Shown one piece after another: positions 1-9,711 of a DNA stretch of 64,000 bases. Position 1 is the stretch's first letter. The number at the start of each line of letters is the position of its first letter. Location: assembly GCA_020634035.1 (NCBI GenBank), contig JACKCM010000001.1, positions 62,001 through 126,000 on the forward strand, written 5' to 3'. Source of the DNA: Candidatus Obscuribacterales bacterium. GTDB taxonomy: Bacteria; Cyanobacteriota; Vampirovibrionia; Obscuribacterales; Obscuribacteraceae. The notes beneath the pieces are model-generated. The model was not told where the DNA came from, ran no database searches, and was given only the letters and a program-made list of their open reading frames with translations. The translations under genes and the position numbers were made by a program.

Positions 1-89
1 AGAAAAACAAAGGCGATACGAACTTTCTCAAGGATGGCTATTCCTAAAATCAAGGCCAGCAAGAATACGATCAGGTTGAATAGAAACAT
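1..89 (-). CDS. N-terminus of a small membrane protein (partial)
   Basis: The minus strand opens with an ATG at 89, preceded by AGAGGGG at good spacing. The 29 residues before the window edge are almost entirely hydrophobic (MFLFNLIVFLLALILG...), so they form one N-terminal membrane segment or uncleaved signal. The rest lies outside the window and no function can be assigned. Confidence 0.5.
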   Translation of the reverse strand, partial: MFLFNLIVFLLALILGIAILEKVRIAFVF

Positions 90-127
90 GTTTACCCCTC
101 TTGTATGGGACGGCTGAAACCCGCAGG

Positions 128-421
128 TCATGCGCCTGAATTCGAATCCAGATTCTCGCTCGGGTTCTGATTCGGACACTGAGATGCGCTAAGCAGAGCG
201 AAGGCTGATTCACCCGCCCCACGCACCGTTTTATAGTTTCGATCACAGGGACCCGAATCGAGAACACAGGAGCGTACAAGCCTGCCCCCGGGCATATACG
301 CCGACCGGATTAAATAACGATATCCGTGACCCGATGACTCGATCCAGAGCTGTAATTGATGGGCTCCGGTGGAATCGGCACGATCAATCAGACCAATCGA
401 CGCGTTGGATGCAATCTCCAT
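128..421 (-). CDS. hypothetical protein, 97 aa
   Basis: I chose the ATG at 421, which is preceded by an A/G-rich stretch (AAAGAAAG), over upstream starts with no SD. The protein is soluble with no membrane segment and has four Cys, among them a CVLDSGPCDRNY stretch. Its composition looks protein-like (QLQLWIESSGHGYRYLIR) but I recognise no family. It lies just upstream of the partial membrane gene on the same strand. It may be spurious. Confidence 0.35.
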   Translation of the reverse strand: MEIASNASIGLIDRADSTGAHQLQLWIESSGHGYRYLIRSAYMPGGRLVRSCVLDSGPCDRNYKTVRGAGESAFALLSASQCPNQNPSENLDSNSGA

Positions 422-691
422 TGTTGTGGCTTTCTTTTGTCTCGACAGACGATGAAACCGAAATGCTCTGAGCGCTAGCAGCACAACGGTGTAATCAGAA
501 ATTTAGTTCAGAGTACTGGTGTTTTAGGTCAAAGATTCTCTATTTGAAGAAAAGACCAGAGACATAATCATGACTCTAGTTTAGAACGGTCATCGATAGA
601 AGATCATCAAATATCTACAACCATTGCGATTCCTTGCTTAGCGCGCATTGATCTATTGATACTGGCGCGTATCTTTATAATGCTGGATCTG

Positions 692-1231
692 CTACCAGCC
701 AACCCAACAGTAGAGATTCTTCTCCAGCTCTACTTCGTCCCTTATATCAATGCCGTAGTTGCCGATAAGAGGAATGGACGGATCTTGCTTACGACTCTCT
801 TCCACGGCTCCTGGATGAACATCGCAAATGAAATAGCCGCGGCGCTGGTAGAAGCGCAAACCATCGATATTATCGTTGGTAGTCACCATCCACATGCGTC
901 CGCATTCCAACTTGCGTGCCTCTTCCTCGACAGCGTCTATCAATGCCGAACCGACACCACTCCACTGTTCAAAAGCATCGATGGTGACCAGCTCGCACTC
1001 TGCATCTTTGATGTGGTAGGTGGCGACACCGAGCACCTCACCATCTCTCATGGCAAGAAAACCCGGTAAATCTGCCGGTTCATGGGCGATACCACGAGTA
1101 TAGACATAACGACCCTGCCAGATCTCTTGCACCCGCGACCGAAGCCAGCCCCGGTGTTCATCAGCGATAGACTTTATCTGTATATCAGTTTGCTTTTTTG
1201 TTTTTCGATCTCTGGTTATGGTCATTTGCAT
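692..1231 (-). CDS. GNAT family N-acetyltransferase
   Basis: The 179-aa protein has the GNAT layout: MRDGEVLGVATYHI (beta 2-3), CELVTIDAFEQWSGVGSALIDAVEEEARKLEC (beta 4, acetyl-CoA loop Q/W-x-G-V-G and helix 3), then GLRFYQRRGY (motif B). The family transfers an acetyl group from acetyl-CoA to an amine, and the substrate cannot be read from the sequence. The ATG at 1231 follows GAAGGA at 5 nt, and a second ATG lies two codons in. It is a single gene in the cytoplasm. Confidence 0.85.
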   Translation of the reverse strand: MQMTITRDRKTKKQTDIQIKSIADEHRGWLRSRVQEIWQGRYVYTRGIAHEPADLPGFLAMRDGEVLGVATYHIKDAECELVTIDAFEQWSGVGSALIDAVEEEARKLECGRMWMVTTNDNIDGLRFYQRRGYFICDVHPGAVEESRKQDPSIPLIGNYGIDIRDEVELEKNLYCWVGW

Positions 1232-1444
1232 AAATTTCCTTCTACCTCGTGCAACTCTTTGCTCGGTTCTTTATGAATTAAGGCAGGCACAAATCTTCCG
1301 GTCGCAATAGACCGGAGATCCTGGCGTTGTATATGTCTGGTCAGGGACGCCGCATTGAAAGAATCATAACGACAATATTAAAGGACTTGAAAGGATCTTG
1401 CAAGCTAAAAGACAACCTAAAAAATAAGGACTATTCCAGACTTA

Positions 1445-2818
1445 CTATGTCTTGGAAGTCCTGGCGGTTTTGAGCTGGTCGAAATAATCTCGGGTCAATT
1501 TATAAACCACCGGCGAGAGCACAAGAAGTGCAATAAGATTCGGAAAAGCCATAAGACCATTGGCTGTATCACAGAAGTTGATCACATCATCCAGAGAATG
1601 CAAGGCTCCTACAACTATAAAAATGACATAGAGCCAGCGATAGACCACAACCGCCCGGTGCCCGAAGAGATAGTCCACAGCCCGGTCTCCATAGTAAGAC
1701 CAGGCGATAAGCGTAGAAAATGCAAAGAACAAAATGGCGACCGACACCAACCAGCCCGAGCCTGGCAAGCCCATGTTGAAGGCATGGCTTGTCACCAGAG
1801 CTTTGTTGGTCACTTCGGTATACGCTCCGGTACAAATGATTACCAGTGCCGTGATAGAACAGATCACGAGGGTGTCGATAAAAGGCTCAAGCATCGCCAC
1901 CAGCCCTTCCCGCACCGGTTGATCAGTTTTGGCGGCGCTATGGGCCATGGCAGCACTGCCCAGACCGGCCTCGTTCGAGAAAAGCCCCCGGGAAACCCCA
2001 GAGCGTATCACCCCACCAAGCAAGCCACCAGAGACCGATTCAGGAGCACTGAAAGCCTGGCTGAGAATCAAACCGAAACCAGGCAAAATCCTATCGGCGT
2101 GGGTCAGCAGGATAAAAAGCGCACCACCGACATAAAAGGTGCACATGAAAGGAACTATCTTGCCTGACCATGAAGCTATCCGCTTGATACCACCGATGAT
2201 AACAAAGGCCACGATGGCGGCGGTGACCAGACCGACCCCCAGGCGCACCGCAAATTCAGGATCGCTTTCATGTCCGTACAGCAATCCATTGACCGCACCA
2301 ACCATGCTGTTGACCTGGAACATATTGCCGATGCCGAAGCTGGCGATGGCGGTGAAAGCAGCATAGAGCACCGCCAGCCATTTGAATTTTTCACCCATTC
2401 CCATCTCGATAAAGTGCATCGGTCCGCCGTGGACCTCGCCCCGTTCATCGACTTTGCGAAAGTGAACCGCCAGGGTGCAGCTGGTAAACTTCGTAGCCAT
2501 GCCCACCGCCGCCGTCACCCACATCCAGAAGACGGCTCCAGGTCCTCCCATCAGAACGGCTGCCGCCACACCGATGATGTTGCCGGTTCCTACAGTGCCG
2601 GAAAGCGCGGTGCAAAGGGCACGAAAATGGCTGATCTCTCCAGGATCATCTTCTCGGTCATATTTGCCTGAAACAATCTCCAGAGCATGTTTGAAACCGC
2701 GAAACTGCACCAGTCCGAAACGGACCGTCAGATACAAGCCGGTCCCTACCAGGAGTACCATCGACGGTGTCCCCCAGACCATACCGCTAATCTGCTGCAA
2801 AAGACTACTGATGTTCAT
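1445..2818 (-). CDS. AGCS family sodium:alanine/glycine symporter
   Basis: A 457-aa polytopic membrane protein with AGCS hallmarks: start MNISSLLQQISGMVWGTPSM, then GTGLYLTVRFGLVQFRGF, TALSGTVGTGNIIGVA, VHGGPMHFIEMG and FSNEAGLGSAAMAH. The family imports small amino acids with Na+. I chose the ATG at 2818 because it matches the usual family N-terminus. An upstream GTG at 2863 would add 15 residues, and neither has a good SD. The C-terminus (YKLTRDYFDQL) is family-like. Confidence 0.92.
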   Translation of the reverse strand: MNISSLLQQISGMVWGTPSMVLLVGTGLYLTVRFGLVQFRGFKHALEIVSGKYDREDDPGEISHFRALCTALSGTVGTGNIIGVAAAVLMGGPGAVFWMWVTAAVGMATKFTSCTLAVHFRKVDERGEVHGGPMHFIEMGMGEKFKWLAVLYAAFTAIASFGIGNMFQVNSMVGAVNGLLYGHESDPEFAVRLGVGLVTAAIVAFVIIGGIKRIASWSGKIVPFMCTFYVGGALFILLTHADRILPGFGLILSQAFSAPESVSGGLLGGVIRSGVSRGLFSNEAGLGSAAMAHSAAKTDQPVREGLVAMLEPFIDTLVICSITALVIICTGAYTEVTNKALVTSHAFNMGLPGSGWLVSVAILFFAFSTLIAWSYYGDRAVDYLFGHRAVVVYRWLYVIFIVVGALHSLDDVINFCDTANGLMAFPNLIALLVLSPVVYKLTRDYFDQLKTARTSKT

Positions 2819-2986
2819 TTGATAGTAAAAGAGGCACTCAGAAAGAAGCTCTAAAGATACCACGAGCCACCACGAAATCCCAGTAAGTCAGAGGATCAAC
2901 ACTGTGCATTTGCACATTCAAATCACTCTGCGGTTTGTTCATTATGTAAAAGCTCAGTTGGCTCAGAAGAAGTATTTCAATAACCT

Positions 2987-3502
2987 ATGAAAACGAACGA
3001 AGCGATTCGCTCGCAGGTCTGCGAGCACTGTTGCTATGAACTGGTTTGCTCAAGCAACAGACTTACCGAAGAATTGAAAGAGTATCTCTATGTGACCTAC
3101 CGGCTGGTCTTATTGATTGTCACCGGTCTTGTCTATGGCGCAGCCTCTCTGTTTTTCTTTCTTTGCTGGATATTCCCGGCCCTGGGAGGGCACCGCCGAC
3201 CAGGTCAAGAAGATGATGCCGACCCCTACGAGAAGGACAGGGCAAGAATTCAAGAAAAATCCCAGCGCCTCGGCGCCAAGGTCAATTATCATGCAGGCAG
3301 ATACTACTATGACACTGCTCACCAGCATTGTCTGGATGACGACTTGATCGCCAATATAAACTCGATCAATGCCCGAATAAACGACCCCGGCGATGACCCG
3401 GGCAAATACGAAAGCACAATGGTAGCAATTCAGAACGAACTCATAGACAGACGCCGCCAGAGAGAAAAACAGAATGAGGCTCTAAAAGAGCTGGACAGGT
3501 GA
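2987..3502 (+). CDS. hypothetical membrane protein, 171 aa
   Basis: A Cys-rich N-terminus (CEHCCYELVC, about residues 12-21) precedes a hydrophobic stretch near residues 38-65. A charged C-terminal half follows (KDRARIQEKSQRLG... RRRQREKQNEALKELDR) that may form a coiled coil. This suggests one or two membrane segments and a cytoplasmic tail. I do not recognise the family. The gene ends in a clear terminator. Confidence 0.6.
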   Translation: MKTNEAIRSQVCEHCCYELVCSSNRLTEELKEYLYVTYRLVLLIVTGLVYGAASLFFFLCWIFPALGGHRRPGQEDDADPYEKDRARIQEKSQRLGAKVNYHAGRYYYDTAHQHCLDDDLIANINSINARINDPGDDPGKYESTMVAIQNELIDRRRQREKQNEALKELDR

Positions 3503-3549
3503 AACAGGCCTGGCATGCACTACAATTGAGTTCATGCCAGACCTGTTTT
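3502..3549 (+). terminator. intrinsic terminator hairpin
   Basis: AAACAGG-c-CTGGCATG pairs with CATGCCAG-ac-CTGTTT, followed by a short T-rich run. It begins at the stop codon of the 171-aa membrane protein gene. It covers an in-frame ATG at 3534, which argues that the next gene starts further in. Confidence 0.75.
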
Positions 3550-3575
3550 ATCTTTCCAGCCTGTCCAGATCATCT

Positions 3576-4583
3576 ATGCTGAAGTCAGTCTTCCTCTTAC
3601 TGATCTTAGCGTCTTCGGTGCCTCCTGAAAGTCGCTGCGAATCTAGATCCGATACAGTGACCGCGAACACAGATTGGCGCCTCCAGATAGAAAAAGCCTA
3701 TGAAGCCGTACAAAAAGACGATCGCAGTAAAGCAATGACAGCTCTGCATATTGCATTGAACGATACGAAAGCAGGCAGTTCAGAGAACCTCAGAATCGTT
3801 TTGAAAGAGATGGCAAACGTTTATCGCAAGTTCGGTTTCGAAGATAAGGCCACAACCATCGGACGCCTTCTCCTGACTCCTGCTTACACCCCACAGATGA
3901 GCAGCATCTTGAAAGCGCATCGCATTGCTATAAGGAAGAAAGCGATTCTAGAAGCAGCCGATAGCGCCACCGCTGACAGTGACTATCTGCTTGCCGATGC
4001 CCTGTACTTATCATTGCTTCCCGGTCCGTCTTTTTATTCGAAGGTTATAAACCGCGATCAGTTCAGTGACGACTACGAATTTACCGTGGTCGACAGGCTG
4101 ACCAGACTTTATTTAGCCCATGGCGAAATAGACAAGGCGGAAAGTCTGATTTATAGAATCAGGCAGATGGAGAGGCTGATTAATAGGGGTGAAGCAAGAA
4201 GCGATGCGAATCAGATAAAACTAGCCATGCTCGACATCGATCAAGCTCTGGTAGACATGAAACGCACTAAATACAGAGAAGCAGCAAAACGATTTGAAAA
4301 AAGCTCGATTAAGCTAGAGAGAATTCTGCATCGAGATCAAGACAAAGCCCCGCTGGCCACGATCTATGCAGATTACGCCCTCTGTCTGGCGAGGCTGAAA
4401 CGCAAGAGCGAAGCAGACCGATATTTCAGGCGTGCCCTCAAAATAGCCGAAGCCTGTCCTTCTTTGAAAAAATCCACTTTGAGTACCATAGAAACCAATT
4501 ATCAGAATTTCTCAAGGGCTAAAAACAGAGGACAGCAGCTTCGGTCGGCCAAAAGCAAGGCACCTAAAGGGATAGGAGACTAG
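3576..4583 (+). CDS. secreted TPR-like protein
   Basis: I chose the ATG at 3576 because the upstream ATG at 3534 lies inside a terminator, and the new start gives a clean signal peptide (MLKSVFLLLILASSVPPESRC). The mature part (about 310 aa) is helical with TPR-like repeats, for example AYEAVQKDDRSKAMTALHIAL, RLYLAHGEIDKAESLIYRI and ALCLARLKRKSEADRYFRRAL. TPR solenoids bind peptides or partner proteins, and the ligand is unknown. A Cys near residue 21 could be a lipoprotein site, but the lipobox is poor. Confidence 0.75.
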   Translation: MLKSVFLLLILASSVPPESRCESRSDTVTANTDWRLQIEKAYEAVQKDDRSKAMTALHIALNDTKAGSSENLRIVLKEMANVYRKFGFEDKATTIGRLLLTPAYTPQMSSILKAHRIAIRKKAILEAADSATADSDYLLADALYLSLLPGPSFYSKVINRDQFSDDYEFTVVDRLTRLYLAHGEIDKAESLIYRIRQMERLINRGEARSDANQIKLAMLDIDQALVDMKRTKYREAAKRFEKSSIKLERILHRDQDKAPLATIYADYALCLARLKRKSEADRYFRRALKIAEACPSLKKSTLSTIETNYQNFSRAKNRGQQLRSAKSKAPKGIGD

Positions 4584-4849
4584 TCCCTCAAAAGGGTGAC
4601 GAAATCAAGCACCGCAGAAAGTTCTGAGAAAACCCCAAATTTTAATCTTCAGGCGTCCTTCAACCTGCCGATTGCCTACCCCATAATTATCCCCTTATTC
4701 GCAATATGTTATAAAATGATCATAATAGAGTATGGCTTTTACTAACAATCGAAATTTAAGCTGGCCGACTTCTTTCCGGGTATCCGGCGAGAAGACTTAC
4801 AACAAACAGACCAGAGCTTCGAATCCGTTACTCAGGCGGGGGAACGAGA

Positions 4850-6907
4850 ATGCTAAAAGTAGACAGAATCAACAAAAAATCACGAGCCCGGCGAGGCAAT
4901 ATGCTGATTTTGATCACGGCGGCCATCGTCGGAATCATGATCGGTCTCTTGATCTTCGGACTGGGCTTTGTCCGACTGCTCGGAACCAGTCAAGAACAGA
5001 GGACCGCTATCGAAGCGGCGGCACTGGCTGCAGCCAGAGACTGTACGCGGATATGCATCCCCACGGCAGAAGTCGGCTGGGTGTCTCTTTCCGACTATGT
5101 CCCCAACGGCTCCAGAACCACTGCCCCTGATGGTTACGCTCTGCCCGTGCGCAGTATCAACAGCCTTATCGGAACGGCCCGCATCGATCTCATCATCGCC
5201 GACCGCCTCGACGAAGATATCATGCGAGAGCTTTCCAGAGTCGACCTGCAGGACACCCTGAGCGCTAAAGACCAGTTGGTCACAGCGCTGAGAGCAGCGA
5301 TTGCCCCCGGAGGCTCCGGTCAGGACAAAGACGGCAATGCGGTAAGACCTTATCAAAGTGCCGAAAATGCCTACAAACAAAACCAAATCCGCATGACCGG
5401 CAACTCCAACTATGTGGCCAACTCACTAACCCTCAGCCTGGGCAGTCTCACCGACGGCACAGCCACCAATATCCCGGTTCCAGAACCCCAGGCCATGGCA
5501 CCTGTTCCTTCTAATAGCAAAATCGGCAACAACTACAAATCCTATGTCAACATTCCGGTCACTGCCGGCGGTGTTACTACCCGCTTCATGTTCGGCGGCA
5601 TCGGCAACACCATTAAAATAGTTGATCATAAGAAGTGGGTAGCCACCCTGCCCTCGGCACCCTATGACTTCCCGACCATCATCAGAGCAGAAGCTCAGCA
5701 ACTTATAAAAGACGTCCAGCATCCCAACGGAGAGCGCGTCAGAGCCGTCGCCTGCGCCCAACCAGCCAGCGTCTTCGACCCACTGCCTCGACCGGGAGCA
5801 CTGTCCATCAGCCTTCCTGACGGACCGATACCGGAGCTCACCAAGCCCGGCGATATCTACCTCAATCCAAAAATGAACGATCCTGGTACAGATCCGGCAG
5901 ATCTTCTCACCGCAGAAATAGGAGATTACCCGCTTGATGCCGGCAGCCGCATGACCAATCTTGTATGGCCCCTGGACAGCTCCAACAGCATGCATCCAAC
6001 AGCAGACATCTGGAGAGTCGCATTACACGACTGGATAAGAAGAGCCGGCACCAAAGCCAATATCAGCTCCGCGGTCAATATGGAAACCCTTGCCCTCGCT
6101 GCCCCGAGCCCGGCCTCCATCAACTGGGTCGCACCTTTAGTTCAAGGTGGCGCCCCCCAGAACCTCGGCACCATTCCAGCCGGCATCATCCACATCTACA
6201 AGTGGCAGCCCAACGGAACGATATCCTACCAGTACAGACCTCTGACCCCCTATCCCGTCTATGTATCCAGCCACAGACAGCTCTACTCCGAGACCATGGT
6301 AGCGCTGGATAAATCAAGCAGCGGTAAGTTCACCGTATCCATCGCGCTGCCTTCGGACCCGACAAATCCCAAAGATGTTGTCTTCGAAGATGACTGGGAT
6401 GCCTATATCCGCGACGAAGTTCGCAATCGCGGTGTGGTCAGCAGACCGACCCCCTCGCCTCCCACCCCCTACAATACTTATGGCGGCAAACATGCTGGAG
6501 AGCCCCTGGGCAAACCGGCGGTGGCTTTCCTCAGAACAGATCAGAGCCGCCTGATTGCCGACAACGACCAGAAAGGCGGCAAGCTCATCGCCCGAGACCT
6601 TAACTATTACGGTTACGGTGCCAGTGCCGGCAAAGGCAAAGGTAAGGGCAAAGGCACCTCTGGTGTCCAGGGCAGCGATACAGGGTTCCCGCCCTTTGTC
6701 GCCCCACAAGACGACTTTGCCGACGGCATGGTCCCGGCACCTCCTATGGTGCCACCACTACCCAGCGGTCAGCCCATGCGGCCGACCTATATGACCACCG
6801 GAACGGCCGTGGACTTCAAACTCCGCCGCCAGATCGATGTGGAGAAACTCAACGGTGCGCTCGGTAACACGGGCTACGTAGGTGAAGTCGGAGTACAGCT
6901 TCCCTGA
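4850..6907 (+). CDS. TadE/TadG-like pilus-assembly protein
   Basis: Residues 1-50 match the TadG-like N-terminus: a basic RARRGNMLILITAAIVGIMI membrane segment, then SQEQRTAIEAAALAAARD. In the family this segment is anchored in the inner membrane and the long C-terminal part is periplasmic, in Flp/Tad pilus biogenesis. The C-terminal 630 residues are Pro/Gly-rich with a low-complexity GKGKGKGKG stretch (about residues 590-600). No other tad genes lie within the window, so it is either an orphan or a TadG-like surface protein. GGGGGAACGAG precedes the ATG. Confidence 0.7.
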   Translation: MLKVDRINKKSRARRGNMLILITAAIVGIMIGLLIFGLGFVRLLGTSQEQRTAIEAAALAAARDCTRICIPTAEVGWVSLSDYVPNGSRTTAPDGYALPVRSINSLIGTARIDLIIADRLDEDIMRELSRVDLQDTLSAKDQLVTALRAAIAPGGSGQDKDGNAVRPYQSAENAYKQNQIRMTGNSNYVANSLTLSLGSLTDGTATNIPVPEPQAMAPVPSNSKIGNNYKSYVNIPVTAGGVTTRFMFGGIGNTIKIVDHKKWVATLPSAPYDFPTIIRAEAQQLIKDVQHPNGERVRAVACAQPASVFDPLPRPGALSISLPDGPIPELTKPGDIYLNPKMNDPGTDPADLLTAEIGDYPLDAGSRMTNLVWPLDSSNSMHPTADIWRVALHDWIRRAGTKANISSAVNMETLALAAPSPASINWVAPLVQGGAPQNLGTIPAGIIHIYKWQPNGTISYQYRPLTPYPVYVSSHRQLYSETMVALDKSSSGKFTVSIALPSDPTNPKDVVFEDDWDAYIRDEVRNRGVVSRPTPSPPTPYNTYGGKHAGEPLGKPAVAFLRTDQSRLIADNDQKGGKLIARDLNYYGYGASAGKGKGKGKGTSGVQGSDTGFPPFVAPQDDFADGMVPAPPMVPPLPSGQPMRPTYMTTGTAVDFKLRRQIDVEKLNGALGNTGYVGEVGVQLP

Positions 6908-6930
6908 GGGCATTGCACCTTGATTGAGAT

Positions 6931-6968
6931 AAAAGGAGATCGGAATTTACCGCTCTCCTTTTATTTTG
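6931..6968 (+). terminator. intrinsic terminator
   Basis: AAAAGGAGA pairs with TCTCCTTTT across a 14-nt loop and runs into TATTTTGTCC. It ends the TadG-like gene. Confidence 0.85.
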
Positions 6969-7103
6969 TCCTTATACCCTAACGGCTACCGACCCTCTGG
7001 GTGTTAGCTCAGACTGGAAGGCTAGAATATTAATAGATTCTGCTTGTTTGTTCGAGATGTCAAGCAGCGACGGTAAAATCGAATTCTTTCTGGAGATAAG
7101 TAC

Positions 7104-7664
7104 ATGTCGATAGAGTTGGAAAATTTTCGGAAGAATGAGATCAGAAAGGCTAAGACTAGAATTCACCTTTACCGATTATTGGCTGGTTCTGGAATCCTTC
7201 TTGTGATTCTCATGAAACCATTTGTGGTAGCATTGCCAATATTTATTGGGATGTTCTCAATACTTGCAAGCTTCGCAGTCTTGCTGATTATGAGAACAAA
7301 AGACTGGTCAACCTGGAAGCAACGGTGTGAAGAAGGACTCTCATTAGACTGTCGAAAATCACTAGTAGCCTCCATCGAGGACGGCTTTCTATGCTTGCGG
7401 CTTCCAGATTTTCCTGATCGAATACTTTATTCGACAAAACTACCTTCCTCACTTGTTTCTAAATTCAATAATCTGATAGGCGATCGCAGAGAAGTTTTTG
7501 GATACATCAGCACCAGTTGGCCTGCGCCTGTTGCTGTTGAAATTGACAAAAAGTTCATTGCTTTGTCGCCATGGTTTGAGAAGAACATTCTTCGGGAATT
7601 ACAAGATTCTAGAATTCTTGACACTCTTGAGTTCGATGGCAATAGTAAGTGCGATGTAGCGTAG
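7104..7664 (+). CDS. hypothetical membrane protein, 186 aa, A+T-rich
   Basis: The ATG follows TGGAGA at good spacing. Two adjacent membrane segments (about residues 26-68) are followed by a soluble domain of about 115 residues with no motif I recognise. The codons end in A/T far more than in neighbours (aaattttcggaag...), so the gene may be transferred or weakly expressed. It is a single gene facing a convergent operon. Confidence 0.6.
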   Translation: MSIELENFRKNEIRKAKTRIHLYRLLAGSGILLVILMKPFVVALPIFIGMFSILASFAVLLIMRTKDWSTWKQRCEEGLSLDCRKSLVASIEDGFLCLRLPDFPDRILYSTKLPSSLVSKFNNLIGDRREVFGYISTSWPAPVAVEIDKKFIALSPWFEKNILRELQDSRILDTLEFDGNSKCDVA

Positions 7665-7711
7665 TTATGGCGCTGTCGAAGAATCGGGTAGTTGACATGG
7701 AATACAATATC

Positions 7712-8251
7712 CTACGGCTTTTCCGAACCCCTCTTCGCCAGAGCTTCCACCAGCACCCATAGAACCCCCGAACCCAAAGCGAGCAGATCCAGGCTGCTGA
7801 TTGAGAAGAATAAGAGCGCCCCGGCCGCTGCATAGCCGAAAATGAAACCATTGTTCTCATGGAGCATTACCGACGATACCGAACCGCCACAGGCGATACG
7901 CGATTTCAAAAACCAGCCGGCAAATACTCCCTGAACCAACCCCGACAATAGTAAAACCAAAAGTGACAGAGAGCCGAAAGGCTCGAGGCGAGCCGCAATA
8001 AATGCGGCCATCAAAACAAGCAGGCAGCCACAGCCAAGGTAGAACCCATTGACCTTAGACTTTATTGCAACCAGCGCAATCACCGAGCCCGCTAACCAGA
8101 CCGAAACCAGCGCAAAATAGTAGATAACCGCAGCTCCCTGACTGTAAAGCAGATGGAATCCCAGTGCGACCTGGCTGACCCCCAGCCAGAAACCGGCAGC
8201 AAAGTAGTCTGCCGCCGCTCTTGCTTTCTGATTGCTTTCGCCTACAGCCAT
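7712..8251 (-). CDS. polytopic membrane protein, 179 aa
   Basis: About five or six hydrophobic segments cover nearly the whole protein. The start (GGAG, then ATG at 8251) overlaps the stop of the aminopropyltransferase-like gene by 10 nt, so it is the last gene of a translationally coupled operon (10553-7712). It probably works with the membrane-bound aminopropyltransferase-like protein. No family recognised. Confidence 0.7.
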   Translation of the reverse strand: MAVGESNQKARAAADYFAAGFWLGVSQVALGFHLLYSQGAAVIYYFALVSVWLAGSVIALVAIKSKVNGFYLGCGCLLVLMAAFIAARLEPFGSLSLLVLLLSGLVQGVFAGWFLKSRIACGGSVSSVMLHENNGFIFGYAAAGALLFFSISSLDLLALGSGVLWVLVEALAKRGSEKP

Positions 8252-9711
8252 TTTTTCAACTCCGGAAACTCATAGCGAGAAAGCAACAAAAGAGCACAGA
8301 GATTCTCTTCGGTATGGGCCTTTACCCCCCGGACAGCAAAGCGCAGCGCCTGATTATCCATAATAGAAAAGCGATCTTTCTCTGATTTTGAAGCTTCGCT
8401 TCTTAAAGAGCGCATGGAAAAAGGTAGACGATCAGAACAATAAAGAATGGTCAGACCAAGACTGTCTCCTTGAATAGAACTAACGTCCTCAAAGACCTCA
8501 GTGGCACCACGGGCGATGGAGGCGGCGATTCTGTCATCCAGCTGATAGCTGCAGGTATTGATGCTGACTATACCGCCAGGCTTCAGACAACGCTTGAGCT
8601 CTTTGAGAAATGATGGCACATAGAGAAGTGCTGTCTGAATATGATAGGGAGCAGGAATATCGAGAACGATAAGGTCGCAGGACCGGTCGGGAACAGAGCG
8701 AATATATCGTCTGGCGTCATCGATAACAAGCTCGAACTTCTTACTGTCACCATGTTTAAATTGATTGAGCTGATTGAGTTCCCCGAAATACTTGAGTCCT
8801 AAATCAGCCACCACTCTATCAATATCGACAGTGGTTACTTGATAGCCCTGACGGACAAGATAACCACTCGAAGACAGAGTACCGGAGCCGACTACCAGAG
8901 CTCTTGCCTTGCTATCATGGCTGACCAGTCTTCCGGGCAATTCGGCAATATAATAGTTGAACCAGTGCAGGTCGCCCCATTCGTAATAAGGCACCCCATC
9001 CAGATACAGAGCTTTGCCGCGGTCATCTTCTACCACATCTACTCTCTGATAAGGAGAATAATGGGTTTCGAGAATTCTAGGATTTTCTTTGTCCCAGTAG
9101 ACCTGGTAATAGCGCGTCGCAGCCGCGGCATCAAGAGACGGATAGTAATAGGCACCTACCAGGGCAAGAATCAAAGCTGTGCCCGTCAGGAGCTTCTTGC
9201 CGAAAGCAAGATGCAGGCACAGAACCAAAAGAAGATAAAATGCCGTAACCAGATTCTGCCAGGAGCCAATTACAGTAAGCAACAAAAGAGCGAGCACAGA
9301 GCCCAGAAGCTCTAACGAATAGAGCAGACGAAAGTTCTCTTCGCCGGAGGCCAGTCGGGGCAGAAAAACGGCGAAAAAAGCAGAGAAGAAGAGACTGCCG
9401 AAAATCAATACTGCCACCATGGCAAGCAGCTCCAGATGCCAGATTTTCATCATGGTAACAGCCATACGGATGCCGAATGGTACCAGCATCAAAGCGACAA
9501 AAGAAAGAGCGGCCCATAGCAAAAGACCCCGCTGAGAAACCCGCTCGCTCATAGAATAGGCGATACTCGGTCCGATCAAAATCATGATCACAGAAAGCAG
9601 GGTGACTATTTCGGTGGAGAAAAAGGTCGAGCCTATCTCTCGGACACAGATATATTGTGTCAACATCAATATGGCACCGCAGGTAAGAAGCAACAGACGA
9701 TCCCGATTCAT
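8242..9711 (-). CDS. membrane-bound spermidine-synthase-like protein
   Basis: The N-terminal 200 residues hold about seven membrane segments. The C-terminal 290 resemble polyamine aminopropyltransferases: a Rossmann SAM-binding core (ALVVGSGTLSSSGYLVRQGYQVTTVDID), VIDDARRYI, CDLIVLDIPAPYHIQTALLYVPSFLKELKRCLKPGG. In true spermidine synthase the glycine motif is GGGDG; here it is VGSGTLSSSG and the catalytic DxxxPxG is altered to DIPAPY. Substrate and even activity are therefore uncertain. The start overlaps the upstream stop as ATGA. Confidence 0.75.
   Translation of the reverse strand: MNRDRLLLLTCGAILMLTQYICVREIGSTFFSTEIVTLLSVIMILIGPSIAYSMSERVSQRGLLLWAALSFVALMLVPFGIRMAVTMMKIWHLELLAMVAVLIFGSLFFSAFFAVFLPRLASGEENFRLLYSLELLGSVLALLLLTVIGSWQNLVTAFYLLLVLCLHLAFGKKLLTGTALILALVGAYYYPSLDAAAATRYYQVYWDKENPRILETHYSPYQRVDVVEDDRGKALYLDGVPYYEWGDLHWFNYYIAELPGRLVSHDSKARALVVGSGTLSSSGYLVRQGYQVTTVDIDRVVADLGLKYFGELNQLNQFKHGDSKKFELVIDDARRYIRSVPDRSCDLIVLDIPAPYHIQTALLYVPSFLKELKRCLKPGGIVSINTCSYQLDDRIAASIARGATEVFEDVSSIQGDSLGLTILYCSDRLPFSMRSLRSEASKSEKDRFSIMDNQALRFAVRGVKAHTEENLCALLLLSRYEFPELKKWL

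Noticed and set aside
4732..5130. Open frame overlapping the start of the TadG-like gene
   Set aside because: Out of frame with a clear coding gene, no SD, and low-quality composition; a shadow.
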